Shown here in pieces: positions 23,139-33,945 of a stretch of DNA of 64,000 nt. The stretch is taken from the NCBI GenBank assembly GCA_946894095.1, contig OX335665.1:9000001-9064000 (forward strand), read 5' to 3'. The notes under the pieces are model-generated. The model was given only the letters and a program-made list of their open reading frames with translations, made no database searches and was not told where the DNA came from. The position numbers and the translations under genes are program-made. Within the stretch, counting starts at the first letter, position 1. Each line of letters begins with the position of its first letter. The stretch comes from Incurvaria masculella (lineage: Eukaryota; Arthropoda; Insecta; Lepidoptera; Incurvariidae).

Positions 23139-23554
23139 ATGTGCATTATGCTTACGCATCATGGCAGTACATAGGAAACTTATTTTAAAAATACATTTAT
23201 ATGTAGAGTTTAAACACGTCGCCTGCATCGCATAGTTAGACAGTCGTATTGATATCAAACGAAAATAATAAAAATATTCTAAAGTGTTAATAAGTAACTG
23301 ATCGCAAGTGTACAGAAACCTGCATGACCCAACAAAATTTGCTGGTCATTGATTGCATTTGTTATTCCTACATAGAACATTGAATGGTAAATCTACATAC
23401 ACGTATTGGAAACATGTTTGTAAGCTGATCTGTTTACACTGCTATTTAAATGGGAGCATTGTTCTCGTGTTCATTGCGAAATATCTTAGAGTTAGTATAC
23501 CTACCATAATTGCAATTTGCAACTTGTGGTATTGCTATGGTGCATTTTTTTTAG

Positions 23555-23955
23555 GAAACCTGACATGTATGGCTAATACCACACAACTACCGTTATATTA
23601 TCCCAATACACCACATTCCCGAAGGAATTAGGAGCCATGCCAGGACGTTCTCTTTACGAGCACGGCTACATTGAACTGGATGGAAAACACGGGACAATTG
23701 TTCATAGCCGCTTCAACCATAGTTTTATCCAATGCGGTGGTACCAACCCGAGCGGGCTTAACCCTACCACCTAGTAGAGAAAGGGGATCTACAGTTTTAT
23801 ATGGGTTCCGAACCATGGAACAGCTCGCATTCGTAACGAAATCCACTTATCGAACTCAGAAAGAGAAAGAAAGTGGTTCATGACCGGGTGAGGATTTGAA
23901 TCCAGAACTCTTGGATGAAAGGCAAGTCCTCTAGCCCCTAGACCACGAGCTGTTC
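23555..23955 (-). mobile_element. SINE with tRNA-derived head, full length, inverted
   Basis: The best tRNA-headed copy. The reverse complement starts gaacagctcgtggtctaggg (A box TGGTCTAGGGG), has the B box GGATTCAAATCC about 35 bp on, then the common body and a tail at 23555. Confidence 0.8.
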
Positions 23956-24587
23956 ATTACTGAGTAGGTAGTTCTAATTGTGAAATTTTGACTGACTTTA
24001 GTACACATTTTAAGGTTGGACTAAACCGGTTTTTGTATGGTTAGTCCGGTGCTAATCTCGTACTAAATTTTGACAGGTGTTTTCTGAATACGACTTTTAT
24101 AGCTTGGGATAAACAAAAATTCCATCACTCTAACGCTTACTCGAGATGCAAGCAATTGTGACAAAATATTATATGAATATGAATATTTGAATTTTTCAAG
24201 TGGGCCTCCAGGGCTAAATCTGAAACTATAAGAACTAGCGAAAAATACTAAAAGGAGTCATGAGGCCGATTTTGACAAAAGCTAACACTGCATTATTAAA
24301 TTTTTGGAAACATTGTTTTCCTAGCTGGGAATCGAACTCGTTGATTTTGAGACAAATAAAGCACCAGTCCATCGTGTCGCTTATAAGAAACAAATCCAGT
24401 GAAGTAATGTTATGTATGGCAAACTCAAGAAAAGGGTTGATTTTTAATAAACTATTTCATATTTTCCCATACCATCACAAATCTAATAATTCGAAATGTA
24501 GCTCAACACACCTGCATTAACGAACGACAGAAAAAAGTATTTTAGACAATTTCATTATTGAAGGTACGGTTAATGTTGTTGGTCTAG

Positions 24588-24806
24588 CCCGAGTCCGCCC
24601 CAGCCGACTGAGAAGGCGCGCCGGCCGGCCTCCGCGTCGCGAGGCCCCCGCACGCCGACGGTGGCGCCGCCGCCGGCGCGCGGCCGCGGCCGCGGGTACC
24701 GCAAGATGGCGGCCGTGTTCCCGCAGCCCGCGGCCCGCGAGTCGCGGCGGTCGCAATTCGAGGCGCACTGCGGCGCGCGGAAGGTGGACCTCGATGTCAC
24801 ATACAG
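24588..24806 (+). CDS. Unidentified disordered protein, GC-rich exon
   Basis: Acceptor gttggtctag|C (phase 2) and donor ACATACAG|GTATAT (phase 2). It encodes a Pro/Ala/Arg-rich, clearly disordered stretch (TVAPPPARGRGRGYRKMAAV) with an RGRGRG-type motif that could bind RNA or be arginine-methylated, then SQFEAHCGARKVDLDVTY, which looks more conserved. GC content is far above its surroundings. The overlapping minus-strand open frames are shadows. Phases agree with the exons on both sides. Confidence 0.7.
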
Positions 24807-24969
24807 GTATATGATTTCTTGATAACACGTACAGGTATTTAATACTTAATGACACATACAGGTATTTTAATACTTAATGTCAGGTACAGGTATTTTAATA
24901 CTTAATGTCACATCCAATGTGAAAGTATCAACGCGGAGTGGCTTAAATCTGCCACCTCGAAAGCTCTGT

Positions 24970-25245
24970 CTCCTTTCTACCACCGCACAACGCGAAACAG
25001 CAGGGAACGCTGAAATTCACTGTTGACATTCCCAAAATTAGAACCCATCGATCTTCTAGATCTTTTATTTATAGGGTCGGTAAACCATGGAATCATCTCC
25101 CTGCTGAAGTTTTTTCCTCAAAGTACAACCTGCGGTCCTTCAAACCTGGTGTGAAGAAGCACCTGGCCGGCCAGCATGGTTCTCGCAGCCGGGTGCTGCC
25201 GGGCGCCTTTTTTGTAAGGTCCTGGCGTGCGCCATGCCGCACTTA
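24970..25245 (+). mobile_element. LINE 3' fragment
   Basis: The plus frame gives IPKIRTHRSSRSFIYRVGKP, WNHLPAEVF and FKPGVKKHLAGQ, typical of a LINE ORF2 C-terminus. It lies in the intron between 24806 and 25447. Confidence 0.65.
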
Positions 25246-25257
25246 ACATAAAAAGAT

Positions 25258-25410
25258 ACAGTTTCACACGGTTTCCGAACTACGAAACCACTGCATTCAT
25301 GATGAAATTCACTTATCCAACTCAGAAAGAGAAATGAAGAGGTGCTGGAACCGATGACCTCTGGCATCAAAAGCAAGTCCCGCGCTGCTGAGCAACGAGA
25401 CCTCACATCG
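25258..25410 (-). mobile_element. SINE tRNA-type head fragment, inverted
   Basis: The reverse complement has cagaggtcatcggttccagc in the B-box position and aaccgtgtgaaactg from the start of the body. It ends ~35 bp before the next exon's acceptor. Confidence 0.5.
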
Positions 25411-25446
25411 TAGCCTTTACTCCACATGTCACTTGAACGGTCACAG

Positions 25447-25541
25447 TGTGGAGTCCGATGGCAGTAGCGGGGCATCGCCGCCGCCGGGGGACCGCGCGAG
25501 CCTATCGAGCGCTGGCGACGACTCGTCAATGCTCAACACAG
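25447..25541 (+). CDS. Unidentified disordered protein, Ser/Pro-rich exon
   Basis: Acceptor gaacggtcacag|T (phase 2 in) and donor ACA G|GTGCGG (phase 1 out). It encodes VESDGSSGASPPPGDRASLS and GDDSSMLNT: acidic, Ser-rich, disordered, with likely phosphorylation sites. Both phases match the neighbouring exons, which is the main support. Confidence 0.65.
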
Positions 25542-25857
25542 GTGCGGTGCACTAGATCTTCACTTTTAACAACTTTTGGGAACAACGTTAATGTTCATGT
25601 AGAGGCTGAAGTGCACAATCTCGGGTTAGTATTATGTATAGTTGCTTGGTTTTCGTAACAGTCAAATTTGTAATTTGCCTGTCACATTTATTTGTATCAA
25701 AATTGACGAGGGATCTGTACACCCGACATAGCTGTTAAGTTGATGAAGGCATTTACGCCCAAAAAACCTTGCAATAAATACTCAATATGTATAATACCCG
25801 CAAAGAAACTTCACTAGTCTATACATTATATTTTTTTTTGTTTACATTAATGATATA

Positions 25858-26090
25858 ACTACTAGGTGGTAGGGTTTAAGCCCGCCCGGGTTGGTACCAT
25901 CGCATGAAAAGATGGTCGAAGCGGCAATTAAAAATGGTCCGTGTTTTCCATCCAGTTCAATGTAGCCGTGCTCATAAAGGGAAGGTCCTGGCATGGCACC
26001 TAATTCCTTCGGGCATGTGATGTATTGGGCTAATATCATAACGGTAGTTTTGTGGTATTGGCCATCCATGTCAGGTCGCATAAAACAAAC
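25858..26090 (+). mobile_element. SINE, head missing
   Basis: Body from actaggtggtagggtttaag to tail gccatccatgtcaggtcgca taaaa. It is in the intron directly before exon 26134, and its end is only ~45 bp from the acceptor. Confidence 0.7.
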
Positions 26091-26133
26091 GTATACAACC
26101 CCTTACAATCGACGTTAATTTCGGTCGGCACAG

Positions 26134-26292
26134 CGTTCCTGGCCGGCGACGCGCCCGCCCCGGAGCCGCTGGCCGGCTCGCACCGCCAGCACCGGGCGCT
26201 CTCACTCGCCAGCCTGCCGGACGAGGCGGCCTTTCTCGCCGGCGCGGCGGCGCGCGGCCACTCCTCGCCGGCGGCGCCGCGCCGCAGCTACG
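26134..26292 (+). CDS. Unidentified disordered protein, Ala-rich exon
   Basis: Acceptor gtcggcacag|CG (phase 1) and donor CTAC G|GTGAGG (phase 1). It encodes FLAGDAPAPEPLAGSHRQHR, LSLASLPDEAAFLAGAAARG and APRRSY. The repeated FLAG-like start and end (FLAGDA / FLAGAA) hint at an internal duplication. Strongly GC-rich third positions. The phase fits the last exon at 27310. Confidence 0.7.
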
Positions 26293-26324
26293 GTGAGGCC
26301 TGTCATGCTGGGACAGACGCAACT

Positions 26325-26670
26325 ATAATACTTTATAACCGACTTCAAAAAAAGTAAAAAAATAATTTCCATTTTTTTAGTTACGATTATTGTTTCTTGA
26401 GTCGACGTCAGCCGGGCATTCGCTGCGCCAGTCAAGAGAACCTTAGCTACCTTGGCTGACACCGACTCAAAAAGTAACAATAATCGTCAGTGCTTTTTCT
26501 TTGAAGTCGGTAATTTTTTTGTTATTTTTTTTTTGTTTGTTTATTTTTATTGAATCTGAAGTACACTAACTTTTTTGTGCACGTGCTTTCCAATAAAAAA
26601 AGAGTCATCAAAATCGGTTGAAAAAAAAAACATACAGACGAATTGAGAACCTTCTCCTTTTTTGAAGTCG
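26325..26670. repeat. Lepidopteran CGACTTCAAAAAA-type repeat
   Basis: Bounded by aaccgacttcaaaaaaagta at left and ttttttgaagtcgtagtt at right, i.e. inverted ends. The interior is AT-rich with A/T runs. Confidence 0.55.
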
Positions 26671-26829
26671 TAGTTGAAAGAAAGTGGTGCAAGCCCGGGG
26701 CGAGTATTTCAACCCAGACTTCTCGCATGAAATAATATAATCTCGCATATAATAGTCAAGGAATAAACTTAAACCTGCAACGGATCAGAACATCGAGTAA
26801 GGAAGATCGGAGTACCAACGAAACTCATC

Positions 26830-27000
26830 TGTACAGCGGCTAAGTTACGAACTCGCTCACTCCTAATGTACTCGAGTTCCCACGTTATGTAAGAACTACA
26901 CAGGACGCTATTTAGTGGTACGCGAATGATCACAAATTCTTAAGCGAACTAAATGGCCGGCCATACGCTATACGGATGAGTATCCGTCGCTACTCCTGTC
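26830..27000. repeat. MITE family D fragment
   Basis: gaactcgctcactcctaatg, ggacgctatttagtggtacg and ttaagcgaactaaatggcc match the family noted at 10690. Confidence 0.45.
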
Positions 27001-27019
27001 TTTTCTTACCTGATTGTTA

Positions 27020-27223
27020 TCATAGTACAGTTCTTGCAATCCAAGAAGTCTAGCGGGCTTTACTTGTGGTAAATACGTATCTGCATAAGTGTCGAAGTGT
27101 GTGTAAGAAGGAGCTTGGATATGGTTAGCATCAAAACAATAAAGATTTAATATACAATAAATGTATTGTTGTTTACAACAAATAAAGCCTGCTAGACTTC
27201 GTGGATTGCAAGAATTATATAAC
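27020..27223. mobile_element. Short foldback MITE
   Basis: Ends agttcttgcaatccaagaag tctagcgggctttac and the near-perfect inverse taaagcctgctagacttcgt ggattgcaagaat enclose ~130 bp. It ends less than 100 bp before the terminal exon acceptor. Confidence 0.7.
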
Positions 27224-27309
27224 TCATAAATATAATCACTTATTCTTACACACTTTGATAATATACGTTCAAGAGGTCCTTAACAAGTTTAATAATCTTT
27301 TTCTGACAG

Positions 27310-28661
27310 CAAGCGTTGCCAAAGCATCTCAGGCGGTTCCGGCCAAGGATCGACCGCCACTACAGGTGAACGACCCACAGCTCTTGTTCAAATTGCTTTC
27401 TCCGGGATCAAAGAACAGAGACCAAGTCACAGAAGACATGAACTATGAAGAAAATCCCCTAAGAAACCAGGACGACTGTGCTAGTCTTCAAAAAAATACA
27501 AGCATTTTGAAAAATGATCCTCAAAATGTCTTGTACCAGGAAGATCTAGTTTCCCAAGACCGAGCCTACGATACAAATGTGATTTCTCAATATCCAATGT
27601 ATCATACAGATCTTGTCCCTCAATATCATGAATATTTTTCTGATAATATTTACCCTAACAATCAGACATACTTTTCAGAGGAGAATCCATTCGAACCATT
27701 AATCTTCAATGATGTTTCTGACAAAGCTTATGTACAAACATTTTCAGAAAACCAGGAAAATTATGATTTTAATAATGTACGCATTTCTGAATGTTATCCC
27801 CAAAGTCCAGATAATGAGTACAATACATGGGATATGAACAATAATCATCAAAATGAGACACGTTTCAAAGATAGCAAGAACCTGCCACTAATAATGGATA
27901 GTTATTTCGACGATACACCCAAAAAGCAACTGTCTGTTGATTCTCCCGAATTCTATCCTTACATGCTTCACTCAGGCATTAGTAAACCGATTCCCCAGAG
28001 TGAAGGTAATGAGCCCCATTTGGATTCATTTATGCGAATGTTCACAGAAACCCAACAGCAGAGTGAGGATACCTTCAATTCTGACGCTCAGAATTGGATG
28101 AGTAATCAATATGAGGACAATGTCTTGAAAGTAGACTCTGGTCCATTTAAAGGTTTTAAACCTGTCTTTCCCCATATGGGAAATCTAAATGCTAATCAAA
28201 ATAATGTCAATGACATAGGATATGGACCTGGAATTCCCAACACACAGAACAAACAGTCAGAACTGACTCTGTTTCCGAACCGTCTTAATGAACCGAATGT
28301 TAAAATTGACGAAGAGTTCTACAAGAAGACCTCAGTGCGATACAGACAGGCAGAGAAGGTAGAGGAAGTTACACGCGAAAGAAACACTTCTCAAGATAGA
28401 CAACAGAATATTTTTGCGACTAACTGTCATTTTATCAACTTTGTGAGTTGCAATCCTGGTCAACAGGCACCATTTGGTAACATAGCCTGCAGTGATTATA
28501 ATCTGAAAACGCAACACCCATTCAATCAGACTCGTAACGAAAATAATCCAAGTCATCGGCAGTTTTCAACCCAAACCATTAATGATGGTGACAACGCAGG
28601 TTTTCCTAAACGAATTCCCGCCAGGGATAATCGTAATCGCGAGATACATAATCCTCCATAA
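27310..28661 (+). CDS. Unidentified disordered protein, terminal Asn/Gln-rich exon
   Basis: Acceptor ctttttctgacag|CA joins in phase 1 to the previous exon (APRRSY-ASVAKASQAV). 450 codons follow without a stop, to TAA. After a short motif (PPLQVNDPQLLFKLLSPG) that looks conserved and may be a docking peptide, the sequence is rich in Asn, Gln, Asp, Ser and Tyr with no recognisable fold, as in RNA-granule or germline regulators; that role is inference only. The upstream ATG at 27201 lies in the intron and should not be taken as the start. With its exons back to 22467 the known part is 651 residues. Confidence 0.75.
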
Positions 28662-28847
28662 AATGTTGGTTGCTTTCCATAAAACTCTAATTTTTTAAAA
28701 AACGCCACCAAAAAACTAGCCAAAGGTAAGCCGTGCATTTCTTAAAAATGAGTGGCTTTAAGCGCAGCTTCTTCAAGACTATGATGGACGAATAATTCTC
28801 AAGTGTGTTTTGTTTTAATTTAAGGTCAAATTAGGAGTTGTATGATT

Positions 28848-28853
28848 AATAAA
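28848..28853 (+). terminator. Polyadenylation signal AATAAA
   Basis: Canonical AATAAA 187 bp after the stop codon at 28661, followed by T-rich sequence. The most likely 3' end signal of the 22467-28661 gene. Confidence 0.55.
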
Positions 28854-29189
28854 ATTCTGTTTTTGTATAATAAAAAAAATGTGGTTTCTGTCGGCTGGGC
28901 TGTGGTTTTAACTTTATCGCCATTTAAAAAGATAATTAGATTTTTGGTTGTGTCGGATCCAAATGCGTCCATTGAATATGAAGGAAAAATACTATCATTT
29001 ATTTTGAAAACTCGAAATTAAGAAATACTTTAAAAGTTATTGGTGCTGTCATAAATGTGTCAAACACATTAAAAGACTTTATTTTACTGTTGGTTTTCCT
29101 ATTGTAAAAGAATTGTGATTTTAAAATATGTGCTGAATAGAGCACTTTATTTTCATAGATAGATTCCTTTTCAATACTTTTATTAATAG

Positions 29190-29470
29190 TAATACTTTGT
29201 GACAGCACTTTGCCTTACTTTGATATTTCGACCATACAAAGCGAGCCGAAATGACATCACAAAGTACTACTTTCGTTAGTCTTAGGCTGAGATAAATAGT
29301 CGTAACAGAAACTAAGACTAACGGAAAGTAGCACTTTGTGACGTCAATTTGCATTACTTTGAGATTTCGTCCATACAGAATGTGTCAAAGTTACGTCAAA
29401 AAGTACTACTTTTCGTTAGCCTTAGGTTTTGTTACGACTATTTTAGTTAGTTTAGTTAGTTTCTTTTATA
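29190..29470. repeat. Single copy of the 1-692 palindromic family
   Basis: Contains gataaatagtcgtaacagaa actaagactaacg, a TGACGTCA-like site and the inverse aaagtactacttttcgttag. Supports a dispersed element as origin of the array at the left edge. Confidence 0.7.
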
Positions 29471-30736
29471 ACTATTTCTCTCAGCCTTACTTATACTTTA
29501 TTTTCTAGGTTAACTCGAGAAGACTGAAGCGGTGGTACAAATATTGTTTTTTTTACTGATTGTGGTGTTTCTCTGCGACGAACACAAAAAACAACGATTT
29601 TTAAGAAACATTTATGTAACCTTTTTATAAACAGGAAAACTACTACCACACTATTGGGTCTAAACGGAATGATTTTTCCAAGTAAAATAATAAATTTCAG
29701 TACATTTTGTATGAAATAATTTTGGTCTCATCCGTCCGTTGACTCTGTGTGTCTTTAGATTCTAAGGCTATGGATTGTAGCAACCCTTAACCCAAAGAGC
29801 ATCGAAAGACGAGAATAGCGATCGAAGTTAGTGGAAAACTGTAGTTGATTTGCTTATGAATGGGAAAGAAAACTGCTATTTATCCCAACAGCTGGCCTCT
29901 AAGCGAGCTCACCTAAAGATCTGTCAAAGCTGTCAGATACCATACAAAATCTAACAAAATAGATTTGAAAATTGTATTTACTCAATCTGTGTAATTGAAA
30001 TTACTAAATTTTCGCAATTTTTTTCCGAAAATGATTGATCTAAATTATGCTAATCAAAAGAAGTTTTGGGAATGAAAATATCACAAAACATTAGAAATAT
30101 TATAGGTTACTATAATGTTTCGTTTCATACTATGTGCTGGTCAATGACATTTAAATTTGTTTGAAAACCAAACAAAAGCTATTCTCTTCCTCAGTGGTTT
30201 TCAAATTATTAGTAAACTACGTTTGTATGGGAGGTGCAATTTTCTGATGCTTACGGGCCGACCTTAATTGGCTACGCTGTCGCCTCCAAACGGGCTTTGG
30301 TTGCTACCCTCGTGATTTCGCGCTCACTGGGCAAAATAGAGTAGTAGTCTTGCTGCAGATTGGCTATAGGCTTACCTTAATGTTTATTATGTTTTTTTAG
30401 TATGTAAGCTATTGTTAAGTACCCCATTTTCTAAGCAGACAGGGTAAAATAGAAATAGAACATAAGTTGGTCTTATTTTCTTATCGGGTATTTCATAGAT
30501 CTTGCAAAGAAGCTATTTTGCACATGAAATGTTACACATAAATTTCAAGCTTATTTCTTAAGTTCAAACATATGTTCACCCAGATTATGTGGTTTTTTTT
30601 CATATCATGAAAAACAAAGCTATGATTATATTTTATATATATATAAAATCGTTTATTTTAAACGATACCTTCTTTGAATCAATAAAACGTTTTGAAAAAT
30701 TAACAGTGAGAATTTATTTGTACTATGCATAGTTTT
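29471..30736. other. AT-rich spacer
   Basis: No gene recognised. A short (TA)n stretch at 30637-30648. Nothing else supported. Confidence 0.45.
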
Positions 30737-31006
30737 TTAGGGTTCCGTACCCGAAGGTTGAAAACGGAACCCTATTACTAAGCCTCCGCTGTCCGTCCGT
30801 CCGTTCGTCTATCACAGGGCTGTATCTCATGAACCGTAATAGGTAGGCAGCTGAAATTTTCACAGAGTGTGTATTTATTTTGCCGCTATAACAACAAATA
30901 GGTAACATTAAAAAATAATTAAAATAAAGGCCCCATACAAAAAACAATCTTGTACGATGGTACGGAACCCTTTGTGTGCGTGTCCCACGCGCACTAGGCC
31001 GGTTTT
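30737..31006 (-). mobile_element. GGTTCCG-type MITE
   Basis: tttttagggttccgtacccg, gcctccgctgtccgtccgtc, agggctgtatctcatgaacc, and a right end with ggtacggaaccctttgtgtg. Confidence 0.7.
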
Positions 31007-31392
31007 TTTATGTAACTGGACTTGTATAGTCTATAACACCCTCCATCATATTTTCCCAATACACCGCATTCTCGAAGGAAATATGTGCCATGCCAGGAGG
31101 ACTTTCCCTTTATGATCACGGCTGCATTGAACTAAATGGAAAACACAAACAATTGCCGCTTTGACCATCTTTTATCCAATGCGATGGTACCAACCTGGGC
31201 GGGTTTAACCCTACCATCTAGTGAAGTAAAACCTACAGTTGTACATGGATTTCGAATAATGAACCAGCTCGCATTTGTGACGAAATGCACTTGTCAAACT
31301 CAAAAAGAGAAATAAAGTGTAAAAATGAATAGGGCGGGGATCATAAAGGGAAGGCAAGTCCCCGCGCCTCTGAGCTACAAACCACTCATGGT
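31007..31392 (-). mobile_element. SINE with tRNA-derived head, inverted, full length
   Basis: Tail at left (gtaactggacttgtatagtc), common body, tRNA-like head at right (reverse complement tggtttgtagctcagaggcg, ccttccctttatgatcccc). Diverged, especially in the B box. Confidence 0.65.
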
Positions 31393-32005
31393 ACAAATAC
31401 TGTAATCATTATTTAGTACGCAACCCACGTTATTCCATCTTTGAAGGAAGCAGTGTATAACAATAATTAAAACATAAATCAGTCTTAATTTTTTATTGTA
31501 AGTCAACATTTCATACATATATATAACAGACAGCTGGGATTTCTAGCACTCAACACTTTTTATTATTGCTCATACACATGTATATAAATTGTTTAAAAAA
31601 GATCATAACCCAAAAAATGCTACGTGAAATAAATAAAAAAAAATAAACAATTTTATTTTTCTTGTAAGACAAATGCAAAAATAATACATGTACTTTTTTC
31701 ACAACATTCATAAAAACTAAAATATTGCTAACACAAACAGATTCGTAAATACTAGATTAGCAATTTTCTTCTACCGTGACAGGTTGACCTTATAAATACC
31801 TGCAACGCTTGAGGTGTCTGTATCGCAAACGAATCAACCTACTTTAATCAAAATATTCATTCAAAACAAGGAGTCTGTCTGTATTTTTGGACACTTGACA
31901 TTTTTTAACATTATTATTTATTATCGAACGCTCACAATATTTCACGATAATCGGTTGAGAAAGGCGACCTGCAGGGAGTCTATTATATGCTATTCTACTC
32001 TATTC
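31393..32005. other. AT-rich spacer
   Basis: No gene or repeat recognised. Confidence 0.4.
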
Positions 32006-33545
32006 TTAATTTTTTTTTTTTCGTGTAACATCTGCAATCAGTCCTTAGACTATAATCAGATTTGTTTTGAGGTATAAGGTCGTGAAGAGTGTGCCCCACA
32101 CTGGGAGCAGCTACTCTCTATAATTGTGAAGCTACTGCCGATTTTGTAGCTCCAGGATGTTGTGTCGTTTGAGCCTTTTGGGGTAGCCTTGGTGCGTCAG
32201 CTGAGCTGCCAGGACGTTGGGGTGATTAATCAGTCTTTTCTGATATGTGCTTGCAGTGGACCGAATTTAACAGTGTTAATTTGCAAATGTTCGTGGATCT
32301 CACTGTTGGTGACAAACCACGGAACATTTGCTATGGATCGATGGATTATGTTTTGCAGTCGTTGCAGCATAGCAATGTTGGAGTTACTGGCGCTTCCCCA
32401 AAGTTGTACACCGTACATCCATGCGGGTTTTAAAATACTTTGGTATATGAGCAACTTGTTGTCTGTGGATAGTTTACTGTTTCGTCCAAGCAGCCAGTGT
32501 AGGGTTCTGTAGCGTATATTCAGTTCTTCTCTCTTAGCCTTGATGTGAGCTTTCCATGTTAGTCGACGGTCGATGTGTAGGCCTAGGTACTTCACACTGT
32601 CGCTGTGGGGTAGCAAAGTATTTTCAAGGCATACTGGCGGACAGTTTCCTTTTCTGAGAGAAAACGTAACATGGACTGATTTGGTGGCACTAGCTTTTAT
32701 TTTCCAAGTTTGTAACCATTTTGTTATTTCGTCCAGTCCGTTTTGCAGTGTTTTTGAAGCAATTTTGGGATCTTTGTTGCTGGCAAGTATGGCTGTGTCA
32801 TCAGCGAATGTTGCAGTAGTGACGTCTGGCATTACTGGGAGATCTGCAGTGTAAATCGTGTACAGTATTGGTCCTAGAACCGATCCTTGGGGTACTCCTG
32901 CCTTGATTTCGTGGAATGGCGATATTGCTCCTGATTCCTTAACTTGGAACAGTCTCCCTGTGAGGTAAGATTGGAATATTTAAAAGTAACTGTGTGGTAG
33001 GTTTTGCTTAATTTTGCAGAGAAGTCCTTTGTGCCATACTTTATCAAAGGCCTGTTGAATATCAAGGAAGACTGAGGAACAGTATTCCTTTTGTTGCAGC
33101 GTTTTTCTTATCGTGTTACACACCCTGTAGACCTGTTCGACTGTTGAGTGGTTTTGCCTGAACCCAAACTGGTGGCTAGGAATAGTCTTATTCGCAGCCA
33201 AGACGGGCAGGATTCGGTGCAAAAGGGTTTTTTCGAACAACTTTGATAGAATTGGTAACAAGCTGATTGGTCTATAGGGATGTTACAATGTTTGCGGGTT
33301 TTCCAGTTTTATGTATCATGATGATCTGAGATACTTTCCACAAGTCGGGAAAGTGTTGCACCCTTAGGATACCATCAAACAGACTCGTTAGATAGACAAC
33401 GGCTTTTTTAGGAAGTTCTTTCAATACCTCCTTAGTAATAAGATCAAAGCCTGGCGCTTTTTTGTCATTGAGTTCCCTAATTAGCTTCTTGACCTTTTGT
33501 GGCGTGACTGGTCTATTCTTAATTAGAATCGATTCGATAATAAGA
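32006..33545 (-). pseudogene. Jockey-clade LINE, 5' truncated and frameshifted
   Basis: Three minus-strand frames read in order as a reverse transcriptase: KKAPGFDLITKEVLKELP (RT start), SKLFEKTLLHRILP, FLDIQQAFDKVWH (motif A, catalytic Asp), VPQGSVLGPIL (motif B) and FADDTAIL (motif C), then the C-terminal region ending IHRSIANVPWF. The order and the FADD box place it in the jockey clade. The endonuclease and ORF1 are missing, and breaks near 33265 and 32980-32830 make it inactive. The T-run at ~32008-32021 is the poly(A) tail on this strand. Confidence 0.85.
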
Positions 33546-33640
33546 AGGAAAACAGGAGACCGCACAACTTGGCGAAGTCTGGGGGAGGCCTACGTCCAGC
33601 AGTGGACAGCAAAAGGCTCAAGAAGAAGAAGAGGGAATTC
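33546..33640 (+). mobile_element. RTE-type LINE 3' end
   Basis: The plus frame gives RTTWRSLGEAYVQQW, the RTE C-terminus, ending in cgtccagcagtggac and an agaagaagaag tail. It abuts the truncated 5' side of the jockey element. Confidence 0.65.
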
Positions 33641-33699
33641 TGAGGATATGTGCAAAAAGTTGCCATTTACCATTCGCAACATCTTGCAGTGTCCTACTA

Positions 33700-33945
33700 A
33701 AAAAAAATTTTTTAAATATTTAAACAAAACATATTATAAAGTTTGTATGTTTGTATTTATGGATGTTTGTTACTCAATTACGCAAAAACGGCTGAACGCA
33801 TTTGAATGAAATTTGGTACAAAGATAGTTTTTTACCTGGATTAACACATAGGATACTTTTTATCCGGAAAAGTTTCCTATGGGATTATCATAAAGTTCGT
33901 CTAAAATAAGATTTACCCGAGAGGGGCCGGGTACGTCAGATAGTA
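33700..33945 (+). repeat. Dispersed lepidopteran repeat
   Basis: ttgttactcaattacgcaaa aacggctgaacgcatttgaa and cgagaggggccgggtacgtc are typical of a widespread non-coding element (Helitron or MITE; class not decided). Confidence 0.5.

Noticed and set aside
24517..24855. 112-codon minus-strand frame rich in Arg and Ala
   Set aside because: Shadow of the GC-rich plus-strand exon 24588-24806, which has matching splice sites and phases.
27201..27309. ATG at 27201 as the start of a 486-residue protein
   Set aside because: The first 36 codons lie in AT-rich intron with a clear acceptor (ctttttctgacag) at 27309; phase continuity with exon 26134 favours an internal exon.
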